64,000 bases of DNA. Source: Vreelandella azerica. GTDB lineage: Bacteria; Pseudomonadota; Gammaproteobacteria; Pseudomonadales; Halomonadaceae. The notes under the pieces are model-generated. The model was not told where the DNA came from. It was given only the letters and a program-made list of their open reading frames with translations, and ran no database searches. The stretch is taken from the NCBI RefSeq assembly GCF_013112225.1, contig NZ_JABFHI010000003.1, positions 372,001-436,000 on the forward strand, given 5' to 3'. The position numbers and the translations under genes are program-made. Of this stretch, positions 11,548-23,040 are shown one piece after another (position 1 is the first letter of the stretch; each line of letters begins with the position of its first letter).

Positions 11548-11583
11548 GGCGCTCCCGTTATCAGTGTGTGGTTAAGGCCCCTC

Positions 11584-12386
11584 TCAGGGACGCGGGCAGT
11601 TGGGTGTGCGGCCTTGCTGACGCGCCTGCTCATAGATTGCTAGGGCACGTTGCATGTTGGCATCCAATTCATCAATGCGCTGGCCATGGCTTGGGTGTGT
11701 CGACATCCAAGCGGGTGGCTGGCCGCCGCCAGAAGCCTGCTGCATGTTCTCCCACAGGACAATGCTGGCGCGGGGGTCAAAACCGGCCCTGGCCATTAAT
11801 TCCAGCCCGATAACATCCGCTTCACTTTCATGCTTGCGTGAGAAGGGCAGAATAATGCCGTATTCGGCGCCCATTCCCAGCACGCCCATCAGCTGCTGGC
11901 CACCCGGTGTTTGCATGCCGGAGGTGCTGGCCAGAATCGACAACCCCATCTGGGTGGCGCTCTTGGTGGATGCACGCTCATTAGCGTGACGTGCCAGGAC
12001 GTGGGCAATTTCGTGGCCGACTACAGACGCCAGCTGATCTTGGGAGCTGGCCACCTTGAGCATGCCGCTGTTCACACCCATGTAGCCCCCGGCAAGGCGA
12101 AGGCATTGGGCTGTTCGGATTCGAATACCTTAGCCTGCCAGTCCATCTGCTGCTGTTCAGCCGGTAGCGCTGCCACAATCGCGCGGGTAATACACTGCAC
12201 ATAGCGCTGACTGGCCGCGTTAGCAGCGGGCAGGTCAGACTGGTATTGGTTGAATGCCTGTTGCCCCATCTGATTGAGTTGATCTTCTGACAACAGCAAC
12301 AGCTGGGAGCGGCCGGTAGGTGATGTCGAACAGGCGGTCAGTGATACACAGACTGTGATAATGGATATCAAGCGAAGCCAGCGCAT
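11584..12386 (-). CDS. M48-family metallopeptidase lipoprotein, LoiP/YcaL-like (frameshifted)
   Basis: An ATG at 12386, seven bases after AAGGA, opens a lipoprotein signal ending in LTAC (Cys19), so the protein is probably outer-membrane anchored. The zinc site VVGHEIAHVLARHANE and the downstream Glu region KHESEADVIGLELMARAG are typical of M48B peptidases that clean up misassembled outer-membrane proteins. The frame breaks at LPGATWV. Adding one base to the C5 run at 12086-12090 gives LPGGYMGVNSGML and a protein of about 267 residues. The exact paralog (LoiP, YcaL or another) cannot be decided here. Confidence 0.85.
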
Positions 12387-12522
12387 AAACATTTCCTTGT
12401 AGTCGAAACAGGGTCACACTTGTGTGAATTTCCTTCTGAATTGTCAGCTTCCTTGCGCCAGAACGCAATGGGTATCATAGGGCGAGATTTGAAGGATGAA
12501 TAATCATCAAGAAGGGGGCTGT

Positions 12523-13391
12523 ATGGATGCTGAATTAGGGCGCCGTCTGGCGCTGTTGCTGGATAGGGTTGAGCATTGGTTGCCGCCAGTGCCTGAGCAG
12601 GTTGACTGGAACACCCATGTGGCTGCCTTATGGCAACCTCATCCACTGGGTGGCCGTTTGGTGCCTGTGCCACCCAGAGACGCGCTTGATTTGGACGATC
12701 TTTTAGGTATTGAGCGCCAAAAACTGGCTCTTGTAGATAATACCCAGGCATTCTTGCAGGGGTATCCTGCCAACCATACGCTGTTGTGGGGCTCGCGAGG
12801 GAGCGGCAAGTCGTCACTGATGCGAGCACTGCTCAACTCTCTGGCTGGTGAAGGGTTGCGCATGATTCAGGTTGACCGCCATGATTTGAGCAGCCTGCCG
12901 ATGCTGGTTGAAGAGCTGCGCAATATGCCTCAACGCTTCATTGTCTATTGCGATGATCTGTCCTTTGAAGGCCATGATGATGCCTATAAGGCGCTGAAAA
13001 GCGTACTTGATGGGGCGCTGACCGGGCCGCCAGAAAATGTCCTGCTCTATGCCACGTCCAATCGTCGCCATTTGATGCCTGAATCAATGGACGATAACGC
13101 CGGGTCGCGGTTGGTGGGGGAGGAGTTGCACCATGGCGATGCTGTCGAGGAAAAATCTCCCTGTCAGACCGCTTTGGGCTGTGGCTGGGCTTTCATCCCT
13201 TCAATCAGGATGTTTACCTGGAAGCCTGTTGCCACTGGGTGTCTCAGCTGGGTAAGGCCAGCGACTGGAACGCCGAGGCGCGAGCTGAAGCGGTGCGCTT
13301 TGCTACCCTGCGCGGTGGTCGCAGTGGGCGGGCAGCGTGGCAGTTTGCAACCCAATGGGTGGGTCGCAAACGGCTGCATTCTGGCGCCTGA
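12523..13391 (+). CDS. DUF815-family P-loop ATPase (frameshifted)
   Basis: An AAA-type ATPase of the DUF815 family, of unknown function. Walker A (WGSRGSGKSSL) is at about residue 90 and Walker B (FIVYCDDLSFEG) at about 140; then comes the family block VGEELHHGDAVEEK. The frame is lost there; adding one base to the A5 run at 13151-13155 restores ISLSDRFGLWLGFHPFNQDVYL and a stop at 13389-13391, about 289 residues. I chose the ATG at 12523, four bases after a G-rich ribosome site, over the ATG at 12496. It converges on der with no spacer. Confidence 0.85.
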
Positions 13392-14795
13392 TTAACGGCG
13401 TTTCTGGCGAGCTTCCTTGGTGCGGTTGAGTTCGCGTTTCTTGGCCTTTTCCTTGTCGTTGGCACCTGCCATATGATCATAGGGGTTATTGCCCGAACGG
13501 AATTCAAAGCGCATGGGGGTCCCGCGTACCTTGAGCACCTTGCGGAAGGTGTTGATCAGAAAGCGGCGGTAGGATTCCGGCAGTGATTCTGTCTGGTTGC
13601 CGTGCACCACTATGATCGGCGGGTTGCTGCCGCCCTGGTGGGCCATGCGCAGCTTGATCCGCCGGCCATGAATCATCGGCGGCGGGTGCTGGCTGACGGC
13701 ATCCTGAAGCAGAGTCGTCAGCCGGTTAGTGGACCAGTGAGCATTGGCAGCATTGAAGGCGCGTTCAATCGAAGGGTAAAGATCACCAACGGCCGTGCCG
13801 TGCAGCGCTGAAATAAAGTGCAACTCTGCATAGTCGGCGAACCCCAGGCGGCGCTTGATGTCGGCGCGAATCTTTTCCCGGGCATCCTGCTCCAGGCCAT
13901 CCCACTTGTTAACGGCCAATACCAGGGCGCGCCCTGTAGTCAGTACATAGTCAAGCAGGTGCAGATCCTGTTCTACCAGGCCGTTGCGCGCATCCAGCAC
14001 CATGATGGCTACATGGCATTCCTTGATGGCTTCCAGGGTCTTGATGATGGAAAACTTTTCGGCGATTTCGCTGACATTCTTGCGCCGCCTGACGCCTGCG
14101 GTATCGACCAGCACATAGGGTTTGCCGCGCCGCTCGAAAGGTATCTCGATGGCATCCCGAGTGGTGCCGGCTTCATCAAAGACGACAACACGATCTTCGC
14201 CCAGCAGGCGGTTGACCAGGGTGGACTTGCCCACATTGGGGCGCCCAATGACGCCAATGCGGATGCCCTTGGTGCCGGTATCAGCAGGGATGCTTTCATC
14301 ACGCTCCGGAAAGGGCGCCAGTACCACATCCATCAGGGTCGAGACGTTACGGCCATGGGCAGCGGCAATTGGCCAGGGGTCGCCAAGCCCAAGGGCCCAG
14401 AAGTCGGCCATGGCCGAATGTTCTTCCAGGCCATCGGTCTTGTTGACCACCAGCCAGGTTTTTTTCTGGTTGACGCGCAGGTGATTGGCGATGGCCTCAT
14501 CCGCCACGTTCAGCCCGGCACGGGCATCAACCATAAACAGGACAATATCGGCTTCATCAATGGCAGCCAGCGACTGTTCAGCCATGGCGGCATCAATACC
14601 TTCTTCATCACCGCTGATGCCACCGGTGTCAATCACCGTATAGGTCTTGCCGCCCAGCATGCCGTTGCCGTATTTGCGGTCACGGGTCAGGCCAGGAAAG
14701 TCAGCGACCAGCGCATCGCGGGAGCGGGTCAGGCGGTTAAACAAGGTTGACTTGCCCACATTGGGGCGGCCAACCAGGGCAATCACAGGTGTCAT
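13392..14795 (-). CDS. der: Ribosome-assembly GTPase Der (EngA)
   Basis: Der carries two tandem GTPase domains and assists 50S assembly. Both P-loops read GRPNVGKST (about residues 8 and 185), with NKTDG and NKWDG as the base-specificity motifs, and a C-terminal KH-like domain followed by a basic tail ([20 protein letters not shown]). The frame is intact, 467 residues. Its start overlaps the bamB stop (ATGA), and it ends the hisS-yfgM-bamB-der run, an order well conserved in gammaproteobacteria. Confidence 0.96.
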   Translation of the reverse strand: MTPVIALVGRPNVGKSTLFNRLTRSRDALVADFPGLTRDRKYGNGMLGGKTYTVIDTGGISGDEEGIDAAMAEQSLAAIDEADIVLFMVDARAGLNVADEAIANHLRVNQKKTWLVVNKTDGLEEHSAMADFWALGLGDPWPIAAAHGRNVSTLMDVVLAPFPERDESIPADTGTKGIRIGVIGRPNVGKSTLVNRLLGEDRVVVFDEAGTTRDAIEIPFERRGKPYVLVDTAGVRRRKNVSEIAEKFSIIKTLEAIKECHVAIMVLDARNGLVEQDLHLLDYVLTTGRALVLAVNKWDGLEQDAREKIRADIKRRLGFADYAELHFISALHGTAVGDLYPSIERAFNAANAHWSTNRLTTLLQDAVSQHPPPMIHGRRIKLRMAHQGGSNPPIIVVHGNQTESLPESYRRFLINTFRKVLKVRGTPMRFEFRSGNNPYDHMAGANDKEKAKKRELNRTKEARQKRR

Positions 14796-15987
14796 TGAGT
14801 GACTTCCAGAGTTTCCAACCGACCATTGTCGGCTTGAACATGAATGGTGCTGCCATCGGTAACCGGGCGAACGCTAATGCCGGCATCGTCGACTTCATGG
14901 CGTGCGGCCAGTTCACCGTCGCGGGCATCAATAAGATGCAGGTAACCTTCATAATCACCGAATACCAGATGGCCAGCGGCAAAGGCCGGGGCGGTTATCC
15001 AGCGGCCTTCCAGATCGCGGTTACGCCAGACTTCCTGGCCGTTATCGGCGGTCAGGGCTACCACATGACTTTCATCCGTGGCCACAAACAGCAGGTCGCC
15101 CACCAGTACAGGGGTGTGGCGGCTGGACAGCGAACGTGACCACATGACATCACCGCGCAGGGCTTCAAGGGCCACCACTTCGCCGTTATAGCTGGTTACG
15201 AACAATCGGCCATCTGGGGTGATCACTGGCTGGCCAGCAAGATCAACCAGACGTTCAACATCACTGCGCCCACTGGGTGTGGCAATCTGCTGTTCCCACA
15301 GGGGCTGACCATTGCGATTGTCCAGGGTGGCCAGACGACCGTTGGAGAAGCCTGCAAAGGTCACCGGATCAATAGTCTGCGGCGTACCCGTGCCGCGCAG
15401 GGTCAAGGCAGGCAGCTGACTGGAATAGGTCCATAACGGATCACCGGTGGCCCGGTTCAGTGCGGTAATCCGCCCGTCAGTACTCTGTACGATCAATTGC
15501 TGTTGATTGGCCTGGGGGCAGCAAGAACTTCACTGGATACCCGTGAACGCCACTGGACACTGCCGTTCTCCTGGTCAAGTGCCAGCACTTCGCCGTTGCG
15601 GGTGCCAAAATAAAGCTCACCGGCAATGGCATTCAAGGCGCTGGAAACGTCTGCGTCCAGGTCAACTTCCCATTGGCGCTGGCCGTTGTCTGCGTTATAG
15701 GCCGCCACGATGCCTTCAGCATCAGCGGCAAACAGGCGGTTGCCATCGCGTGCGGGGGCAATCGGGTAGCGGGCGCGGCCAAGGCCATCGCCTACGCGGG
15801 TGCTCCAGCGTTCTTGCAGTTCAGCGCTGGCTTCAAATGCCTGCAACTCCTTGGGTGTGTAGAGAGGCTCGCTTTTACTGGCACAGCCGGCCACCAGTGC
15901 CACGATACTGGCGCCTAGCACCAAACGCAGGGCGCGTGGCAAACGTGGACGTGGAGTGCCCGTGTGTAGACAAGAGGGGGCGTTCAT
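14792..15987 (-). CDS. bamB: Outer-membrane protein assembly lipoprotein BamB (frameshifted)
   Basis: BamB is the beta-propeller lipoprotein of the BAM complex that inserts outer-membrane proteins. A lipobox (LVAGC, about residue 35) follows a long basic leader. PQQ-like propeller repeats recur through the protein (for example [42 protein letters not shown]). The frame breaks at EVLAAP; adding one base to the G5 run at 15514-15518 gives [15 protein letters not shown] and about 398 residues. It is coupled by overlap to yfgM upstream and der downstream. Confidence 0.93.
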
Positions 15988-16644
15988 AGCGCAGTCTCCT
16001 TGGTGCCGAGGTCATCCAGCTTCAGCTGTACGCCGTAAAGCGGTTGACTTTGTTCCTGTGCCAGCGTCAGGGCATTTTGCCAGGCATCGCGAGCATCATC
16101 ATGTTGGTTAAGGGGCAAAATGGGCATCACCACGCAGGTCGTCACGCTGGGCTGCCAGTGAATCAACAATGGATTGATCCAATAGATCAAGCGCCTCTTG
16201 TGGTTCGTCACGGGCAATTGCCAGCCGTGCCAGGCGCAGCCGTGCCAGGCTCTGTACGTAGAGGCGCGAAGAGTTGTCAACCACCTGCTCAAGGGCACGG
16301 GTAGCGCCTTCCAGGTCTTGCTGTTGAACCGCCAGACGTGCGTCCAGCAGCTGGGCAAGCTCGGCGTAGAGAGTGCCGTCATACTCGTCGTTGATTTCCG
16401 TCACCAGCTCGCGGGCCTGAGCCAGCATGGCGTCATCATTTGAGTTGCTGGCGGTCAGGTTGACCAGTTCCTGGTAGCGTATTGATGCGGCTTCTGCACG
16501 GTTGTCCTGGTAGTTTTGCCAAGCATTCCAGCCAAACACGCCCGCCGCCGCAATGGCAACGCCAGCAATGAGCGAGGTTCCATTGTCCTTCCACCAGCGT
16601 TTGATGGCTTCCAGCTGCTCTTCTTCTGTTCTCAGCTCCGCCAT
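15984..16644 (-). CDS. yfgM: YfgM-family membrane-anchored TPR protein (frameshifted)
   Basis: YfgM is an inner-membrane protein with a periplasmic TPR domain that associates with the SecYEG translocon and periplasmic chaperones. A short cytoplasmic N-terminus (ELRTEEEQLEAIKRWWKDNG) is followed by one membrane helix (about 24-42) and the TPR region. After LRGDAHFA the frame changes at the G4 run 16112-16115; removing one base (or adding two) gives ALNQHDDARDAWQNAL, which fits the TPR pattern. The repaired length is about 219 residues. It sits between hisS and bamB, the usual place. Confidence 0.88.
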
Positions 16645-16707
16645 GGGCGGCCTCCTTATCTGTCTTCTGTCATGGCGTTTGGGCGCATGGGTCAGGAAAT
16701 CGGTATA

Positions 16708-18000
16708 TCAGGCAATCAGATCTTGCAACCGTTCAGGCAGCGCTGCCTGGGGGTGGCGTTGCTGTTCACGCTCTTCGCGTAGGAACTTGAGCGTAACAGC
16801 ATCGGTTTGCCGTTCGTCTTCGCCAATCAGCAAGGCAATCGTCGCTCCGCTTTTATCGGCTTTCTTCATGCGGCTTTTGAAACTGCCGCCGCCGCAGTGC
16901 AGCTGCAAACGTAGTTCGGGCAATTGGCTGCGTAACTGCTCGGCCAGGGTGAGAGCCGTGAGGGTCGCAGCCTCATCCATGGGGAGCAGGTAGACATCGC
17001 AGCCACCCAGTGCCTCTTCAGGCACCAGTTGTAGGGTATCCAGCAGCAGAATCAGGCGTTCAATACCCATCGCAAAGCCAACGGCTGGGGTAGGCTTGCC
17101 GCCAAGCTGTTCAACCAAGCCATCGTATCGGCCACCTGCACAAACCGTACCCTGGCTGCCTAAAGCTTGGGTCGTCCACTCAAACACTGTGCGGCAGTAA
17201 TAGTCCAGGCCGCGTACCAGCCGTGGATTAATTACGTAGTGAATGCCCGCCGCATCCAGCATGGTCTTAAGCTGTTCAAAGTGCTCGCGGGACTCTTGAT
17301 CCAGGTGATCCATCAGGCGCGGCGCGTTTTCCAGCATTTCGGCCATGGCCGGGTTCTTGGAGTCCAGTATCCGCAGCGGGTTGCTGGATAGGCGCCGCAG
17401 CGAATCTTCGTCGAGGATCTCACGGTGTTGCTCAAAGTAGTCTACCAGGGTCTCGCGATAGGCTGCGCGAGCCTCAGCCGAGCCAAGCGAGTTAAGCTCC
17501 AGGGTCACGTGCTGGGTGAGCCCGAGTTCCTGCCATAGACGTGCCGAGAGCAGAATCACTTCGGCGTCAACATCCGGGCCTTCAAAGCCGTAGGTTTCCA
17601 CCCCGACCTGATGGAACTGGCGATAGCGACCTTTCTGCGGGCGCTCATGGCGAAACATCGGCCCCTGGTACCAAAGCCGCTGCGTCTGGTTGTGCAGCAG
17701 GCCATGCTCCATTGCTGCCCGGACGCAGCTAGCGGTGCCCTCAGGCCGCAGGGTCAGGCTGTCGCCATTACGATCTTCGAAGGTGTACATTTCTTTTTCG
17801 ACAATATCAGTGACTTCGCCAATCGAGCGAGCGAACAAGGCTGTCTGCTCAACAATCGGCGTGCGGATTTCGTCGAAGCCGTAACGCGCCATTAGCTGGC
17901 GAACCTTGCCTTCGAAGAACTGCCAGCGAGGGCTGTCTCCGGGCAGCAGATCATTCATGCCCCGGATGGCTTGGATTTTCTTGGCAGCAGGCTGGCTCAA
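16708..18000 (-). CDS. hisS: Histidyl-tRNA synthetase (TTG start)
   Basis: HisS is a class II aminoacyl-tRNA synthetase. Seen motifs: [14 protein letters not shown], motif 2 ([20 protein letters not shown]), the histidine signature [13 protein letters not shown] and motif 3 ([11 protein letters not shown]), then the anticodon-binding domain. The frame is open upstream, but conservation starts at [16 protein letters not shown]; the TTG at 18000, six bases after AAGGAG, is the likely start and gives 430 residues. It follows ispG on the same strand. Confidence 0.95.
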   Translation of the reverse strand: MSQPAAKKIQAIRGMNDLLPGDSPRWQFFEGKVRQLMARYGFDEIRTPIVEQTALFARSIGEVTDIVEKEMYTFEDRNGDSLTLRPEGTASCVRAAMEHGLLHNQTQRLWYQGPMFRHERPQKGRYRQFHQVGVETYGFEGPDVDAEVILLSARLWQELGLTQHVTLELNSLGSAEARAAYRETLVDYFEQHREILDEDSLRRLSSNPLRILDSKNPAMAEMLENAPRLMDHLDQESREHFEQLKTMLDAAGIHYVINPRLVRGLDYYCRTVFEWTTQALGSQGTVCAGGRYDGLVEQLGGKPTPAVGFAMGIERLILLLDTLQLVPEEALGGCDVYLLPMDEAATLTALTLAEQLRSQLPELRLQLHCGGGSFKSRMKKADKSGATIALLIGEDERQTDAVTLKFLREEREQQRHPQAALPERLQDLIA

Positions 18001-18157
18001 TGATAACTCCTTGTTTGACTTTATTTGCAAAGACGATTCAGTAAATACCGCTGTGTGCAGGTAGCCGGATAAAACTGTCAGACACTGCTTAATGGCTAAA
18101 GGTTGCCAATCGGCAACCTTTAGCGACGGGGCAGACAATATGGCGTGGGAGCCGCTG

Positions 18158-19269
18158 TCAGCTGCGGGCAATAGTGTTCTGTTCGCGCTGCTCTTTTTCA
18201 TGCACTTTATCGCGAATCAGCCGCTCAAGGTCATCCACCAGATGGTCGTTACGCAGCTTGTTAGCGGGCTTGCCGTCGATATAAACCAGGTTGGCAGGTG
18301 AGCCGCCAGTCAGGCCGATATCGGTTTCCTTGGCTTCCCCGGGCCGTTGACCACACAGCCAATTACCGACACATCAAGGGGCGTCATGATATCTTCCAGA
18401 CGTTCCTCAAGCTGGTTCATGGTGTCGATAACATCAAAGTTCTGACGTGAGCAGCTTGGGCAGGCAATAAAGTTGATACCTTTGGAACGCAGCTTGAGGC
18501 TTTTCAGCATATCAAAGCCGACCTTGATTTCTTCTACCGGGTCAGCGGCCAGAGAGACGCGGATAGTGTCGCCGATACCATCCATCAGCAGCATACCCAG
18601 GCCAATCGAGGACTTGACCGTACCGGAACGCAGCCCGCCCGCTTCAGTAATGCCCAGGTGCAGAGGTTGCTCAATGCGGCTGGCCAGATCACGATAGGCC
18701 GCCACAGCCATAAACACATCTGAGGCCTTGACACTGACCTTGAATTCCTGGAAATCCAGCCGGTCAAGGTGATCGATATGGCGCATGGCGGATTCAACCA
18801 GGGCCGCGGGGGTTGGCTCGCCATATTTCTTTTGCAGGTCTTTTTCCAGCGAACCGGCGTTAACCCCGATGCGAATCGGGATGCCGTTATCGCGGGCGGC
18901 ACTGACAACAGCGCGGACACGCTCTTCACGGCCAATATTGCCAGGGTTGATGCGCAGGCAATCAACGCCCAGTTCAGCCACGCGCAGGGCAATCTTGTAA
19001 TCGAAATGAATGTCGGCCACCAGAGGTACCTGCACTTCGCGCTTGATCTTGCCAAAGGCTTCGGCGGCCTCCATATCGGGCACCGAGACCCGCACAATAT
19101 CAGCACCGGCAGTTTCCAGCTGGCGAATCTGCGCCACAGTTGCCGCGACATCCAGCGTATCGGTGTTGGTCATACTCTGCACTGAGATGGGCGCATCTCC
19201 ACCGACAGCGACATGACCGACATGAATCTGGCGCGAGTGGCGACGTTTGATCGGGGATGGGGCATGCAT
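18158..19269 (-). CDS. ispG: 4-hydroxy-3-methylbut-2-enyl diphosphate synthase IspG (frameshifted)
   Basis: IspG is the iron-sulfur enzyme of the seventh MEP-pathway step to isoprenoids. A TIM-barrel N-terminal part starts with [22 protein letters not shown]; the cluster cysteines are in [11 protein letters not shown] and IGCVVNGPG. Adding one base to the C4 run at 18337-18340 continues the protein as [15 protein letters not shown] through to a stop at 18158, about 370 residues, as expected. IspD and IspF of the same pathway are at 37685-38903. Essentiality argues for a sequencing error. Confidence 0.94.
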
Positions 19270-19277
19270 ACGGTGAT

Positions 19278-20410
19278 TTACTCTCCTAAAGTGAAGCGGG
19301 CAACGTTGTTGGCACCGGCGCGCTCGCCAAGATCGACGGCCTCACCCTGGTAGCGCAATTCAACGCCAGTGGAGTTACCGATTGTTAGCCGATAGGGCGG
19401 CTCTCCTTCAACGGTTGCTGACGTGCCAGGCTCCTGAAGGCCAACAAAGACACGCTGGTTGTTGGCATCGAATATCTCGGTCCAGGACTGCTGGTTGAAG
19501 GTGAGTTCAAGGCGATTGCTAACGTCCTCGGTCGCGCTATCGTCTGCTGCTGCATCCGTATCTGATGCTTCCTGGGAAGCAGCCAGAGTTGCTACGTTTT
19601 CGGATGCTTCTTCGCCAAGCTGTTCATTGCTTGTCTGTGCTTCGTCAAGTTGGTCGTCAGCCTGCCCATTGCTGGCCTGTGGGTCAGCGTCCTGTAACGT
19701 CCTACCGGCGTCAGCGCTGATCTGCGCAGTATCCGTGTCTGGCAGGGAATTGTTGACAGTGCCGCTAGTGTCAGCAGTTTCATTGGCCTGTGTGAGAGGC
19801 ATGGAATCATTCAGTGGCGCCTCAAGGTCAGCGCTGGCTGTGCTGGCGTTGTCTGTGCGCTGGTCGTCATCAGCCGCGATGGCCGTCGCCGCGTTGTTAT
19901 CGGCGTTGCGGGCAGCCGAATTGCTGGTTGCAATATTGCTATCATTGGCGCTTAGCTGAGAGGTGTCTTCCAACCCTGGGGGAGTGCTGCCACCACGGCT
20001 TTGCCACCACATCACGGTCACCGCAATCAAGCCGAGGATGACCGCCAGAGTGAACAGTTTGAACAGCACAGCACCGATGCGTGAAGGTGGCTTGCTGACC
20101 GATACGGGCGACACCTTACGGTCAGCGTTTTCCTGGCTGCCATTACGCGCTTTATAGGCGTCGAGCACCAGCGTTTCATCGATATTCAGATATCTGGCGT
20201 AGGCGCGCAGGTAACCACGACGATAGGTAGGTACCGGGATCCGTCATAATTGTCGTGTTCAAGGCCGTTAATGACGGCAGGGCGCAGATGCAGTGCTTCG
20301 GCAGCCTCTTCGACAGAGATGTTAAGTTGTTCACGTTGACGCTGTAATTGCTCACCGGGAGAAGCGGTAGGCGTTTGATTATATTGTTCTGGGGTGTGTG
20401 TATCGCTCAT
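19278..20410 (-). CDS. rodZ: Cytoskeletal/cell-shape protein RodZ (frameshifted)
   Basis: RodZ links MreB to the membrane. An N-terminal helix-turn-helix domain ([21 protein letters not shown]) is followed by one membrane helix ([19 protein letters not shown]), a ~150-residue periplasmic linker rich in Asp, Ala, Ser, Thr, and a C-terminal DUF4115 beta domain ([18 protein letters not shown]). The frame is lost at HDNYD; inserting one base at 20241-20243 restores [19 protein letters not shown]. Here the site is not a long homopolymer. The repaired length is about 377. It lies between pilF and ispG, the usual order. Confidence 0.9.
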
Positions 20411-20459
20411 GGCTGAGCATCCTTCAATAAATAAGCGGTGAACAGGGCTTCAGGCAACA

Positions 20460-21179
20460 TTATTCAAATTGGTCAAGCTGGCGCTGATAGTCGGCGGCAA
20501 TGGCATCTTCGCCACGACTGTAAGCAATATCAATGGCTATCTGCAGCGCTTCACGGTTTGGATTTGCCAGCTGCAAATAAGTCTGCATTGATCGCCAGGC
20601 TTGGGAATCATTGCCCTGTGAAAACTCTAACTCGGCTAAAAGGTAATAACTGCGCGCATAGCGCGGGTCTATCTGTTGGGCGCGCTGTAAGGCATTGCGC
20701 GCCGGGTTAATCTGATTTTGTGCAATATAGCACTGGCCTAAATTAGTAAAAAGCTGTGATCTGCGTGGGTAGTTGGCGGCTTGAGAGGCTATTTCAAGCT
20801 GTTCACAAGCCGTCTGAAAGTCACCCTGCGCATACAGAAAAGCAGCAAAATTATTGCGCGCCTGGGTAAAATCCGGCGCATTCTGTAGTGCTTCCTGAAA
20901 ATGCTCTCTGGCAAGGGCCATTTCGCCCTGTTGTTGATAGACCAAAGCCAGTGCTTGAAGTGCTTCGGCATGCTCAGGCGCAATTTCCAACGCGCGACTC
21001 AACGCATCCAGAGCGCGGCTCAGATTGTTACGTTCAAAGTAGGCAACGCCCAGCTGTGTGTAGGCATCTGCAGCGTCAGGGCGTTGCTGGGCTGTCATGT
21101 CCGTGTTTGCGGCACAGCCAGATAACCACAGCGTGATCAATAGCGCTGTCAGCAATGCCCCTGAACGGGGAGATGACAT
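20460..21179 (-). CDS. pilF: PilF/PilW-type TPR lipoprotein (type IV pilus pilotin)
   Basis: A lipoprotein signal ends in LWLSGC (Cys22). The mature part is built of TPR units (AYTQLGVAYFERNNLSRAL, EALQALALVYQQQGEMALA and further copies), the layout of PilF/PilW, which helps assemble the type IV pilus secretin. The protein is intact at 239 residues. It sits between rlmN and rodZ, its usual position whether or not pili are made. No other pilus gene is in the window, so a role in piliation is inferred from the family. Confidence 0.88.
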   Translation of the reverse strand: MSSPRSGALLTALLITLWLSGCAANTDMTAQQRPDAADAYTQLGVAYFERNNLSRALDALSRALEIAPEHAEALQALALVYQQQGEMALAREHFQEALQNAPDFTQARNNFAAFLYAQGDFQTACEQLEIASQAANYPRRSQLFTNLGQCYIAQNQINPARNALQRAQQIDPRYARSYYLLAELEFSQGNDSQAWRSMQTYLQLANPNREALQIAIDIAYSRGEDAIAADYQRQLDQFE

Positions 21180-21309
21180 CTGCGTTGATTGATCATCGCT
21201 ATCCTCAGTGCAGGGTAAGTCGTCAAAATGTGTCCATCAAAGCGCCGTGCAAGGCGTAAGTCAAGCCTCTGCCTGATGATGTATTCCAGTAGAGGCTATA
21301 ATGGCCAGC

Positions 21310-22494
21310 TTAATCGGCATCGATCTGGATCGACTGAATATAGCGGGCATGGCGTTTGGTGCGGTCTTTGACTTGGCCCACCAGTTGGCCGCAGGCGGCA
21401 TCAATATCGTCACCGCGCGTGGTACGGATTGTAGCAGTATGTTTCAAATCGTAAAGCCACTGTTGGAAACGCATGCACTGATTGCGTGAGGGCTTTTCAT
21501 AACCTGAATGAGGAAAGGGGTTAAATGGAATCAGGTTGATCTTGCAAGGCAGTTCATCCAGCAGTGTTGCCAGTTCTTCGGCATGCTGCTGCTGATCGTT
21601 AACGTCCTTGATGGGTGTACTCAATCGTGATGAGGCGATTATCAGCGCATTTTGAGAGGTAGCGATGACAGGCATCAATCAGGCAGCGGATATTATACTT
21701 GCGGTTAAGCGGCACCAGTTCAGTGCGTAATTCATCGTTGGCCGCATGCAGGAGATCGCCAGGCTGACGTCTATGTCGTCGCCCAGTTTGTCGATCATCG
21801 GTACAACGCCAGAGGTTGACAGGGTCACTCGGCGTTTTGACAGGCCATAGCCGTTATCATCAAGCATCAGTTTCATGGCGGGTACAACGTTATCGTAGTT
21901 GAGCAGCGGCTCGCCCATGCCCATCATTACCACGTTGGTTACCGGGCGATTGCCTGAATCCCGGCGCGGGCCGACACTACGTTGAGCCACCCATACCTGG
22001 CCAATGATTTCAGCGGCGGTCAGGTTGCGTTGGAAGCCCTGCTTACCGGTTGAGCAGAAGCTGCAGTCAAGCGAACAGCCCACCTGTGAAGAGACGCACA
22101 GAGTTCGGCGCTTGCCGTTATCCGCAGGAATCAGCACGGTTTCGACATAGCTGCCATCTTCCACTTCCAGCACCCATTTGCGCGTACCGTCGTTGGAAGC
22201 GCCTTCGTAGACAACTCCGGGGCCGCGAATCTCAGCCACTTTGGCAAGTTTTTCGCGCAGCGGCTTGGAAAGGTTGGTCATTGCTGCAAAGTCGTCACAG
22301 CCTTCGTGGTGGATCCATTTCATCATCTGGCTGGCGCGAAATTTCTTTTCGCCAATAGCCAGGAAGAAAGCTTCCATCTGCTCGCGGGACATTCCGAGCA
22401 GATTCTGGCGTTGTGGGGTGGATTCAGCCGTCGGCGTTTGCTCTGGCGTGTGTGACGATACAGCAGGAACTGATTGGGCAGCGGTGGTGGTCAT
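21310..22494 (-). CDS. rlmN: Dual-specificity 23S rRNA/tRNA adenine-C2 methyltransferase RlmN (two frameshifts)
   Basis: RlmN is a radical-SAM enzyme methylating A2503 of 23S rRNA and A37 of some tRNAs. The CxxxCxxC cluster motif is in [15 protein letters not shown], and the second catalytic cysteine in [11 protein letters not shown]. The frame leaves after SLAIS and returns about 45 codons later. One base is missing at 21751-21752 (restoring [17 protein letters not shown]), and two bases appear missing near 21612-21615 (restoring IEYTLIKDVND). The repaired length is about 395. It is the second gene downstream of the isc cluster, after ndk. Confidence 0.92.
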
Positions 22495-22510
22495 GATGGT
22501 CAGCGTTCAG

Positions 22511-22537
22511 AAAAGAGGCGGGGGCTTGGGCCCCCGC
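22511..22537 (-). terminator. Terminator after ndk
   Basis: An 8-bp GC stem (GCGGGGGC at 22518-22525 with GCCCCCGC at 22530-22537), loop of four, is followed on the minus strand by CTCTTTT. It lies between the ndk stop and the rlmN start. Confidence 0.65.
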
Positions 22538-22582
22538 GAAAATGGCCGGCAACAGGCGTTGGTACGGCGCTGGTCTGCCTGC

Positions 22583-23008
22583 TTAGCGCGGGCAGATTTC
22601 GTCGTTGCCGAAGAAATAGGCGATTTCACGCTCGGCGCTTTCCGGTGAATCAGAACCATGGACAGCGTTGGCGTCAATAGTTTCCGCAAAATCCGCACGA
22701 ATGGTGCCGGGAGCGGCTTCTTTCGGGTTGGTGGCGCCCATCAGTTCGCGATTTTTGCTAATCGCATCATCACCTTCAAGTACCTGAACCACGACCGGGC
22801 CAGACGTCATGAAGCCAACCAGATCCTTGAAGAACGGACGCTCTTTGTGTTCGGCATAGAAACCACCGGCTTTCTCTTCAGACAGGTGCAGCATTTTGGC
22901 GGCCACTACCTTGAGGCCAGCTTTTTCGAAGCGGGCAATGATGTCGCCAATGGCGTTTTTTGCTACGGCGTCGGGCTTGATAATAGAGAGCGTACGTTCA
23001 GTTGCCAT
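22583..23008 (-). CDS. ndk: Nucleoside diphosphate kinase
   Basis: Ndk passes the gamma-phosphate among NTPs through a phosphohistidine. The N-terminus [14 protein letters not shown] and the active-site stretch [16 protein letters not shown] with the phospho-accepting histidine are textbook. The protein is intact at 141 residues. It follows iscA by about 150 bp, with a hairpin in the gap, and precedes rlmN. Confidence 0.97.
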   Translation of the reverse strand: MATERTLSIIKPDAVAKNAIGDIIARFEKAGLKVVAAKMLHLSEEKAGGFYAEHKERPFFKDLVGFMTSGPVVVQVLEGDDAISKNRELMGATNPKEAAPGTIRADFAETIDANAVHGSDSPESAEREIAYFFGNDEICPR

Positions 23009-23040
23009 GTGGATCTCCAGAAAAGGCTATAACAGAAATC

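Noticed and set aside
13818-14750. A 310-codon open frame on the plus strand opposite der
   Set aside because: It is the antisense shadow of a highly conserved GTPase gene; the peptide has no recognisable domain, and it lies wholly within der.
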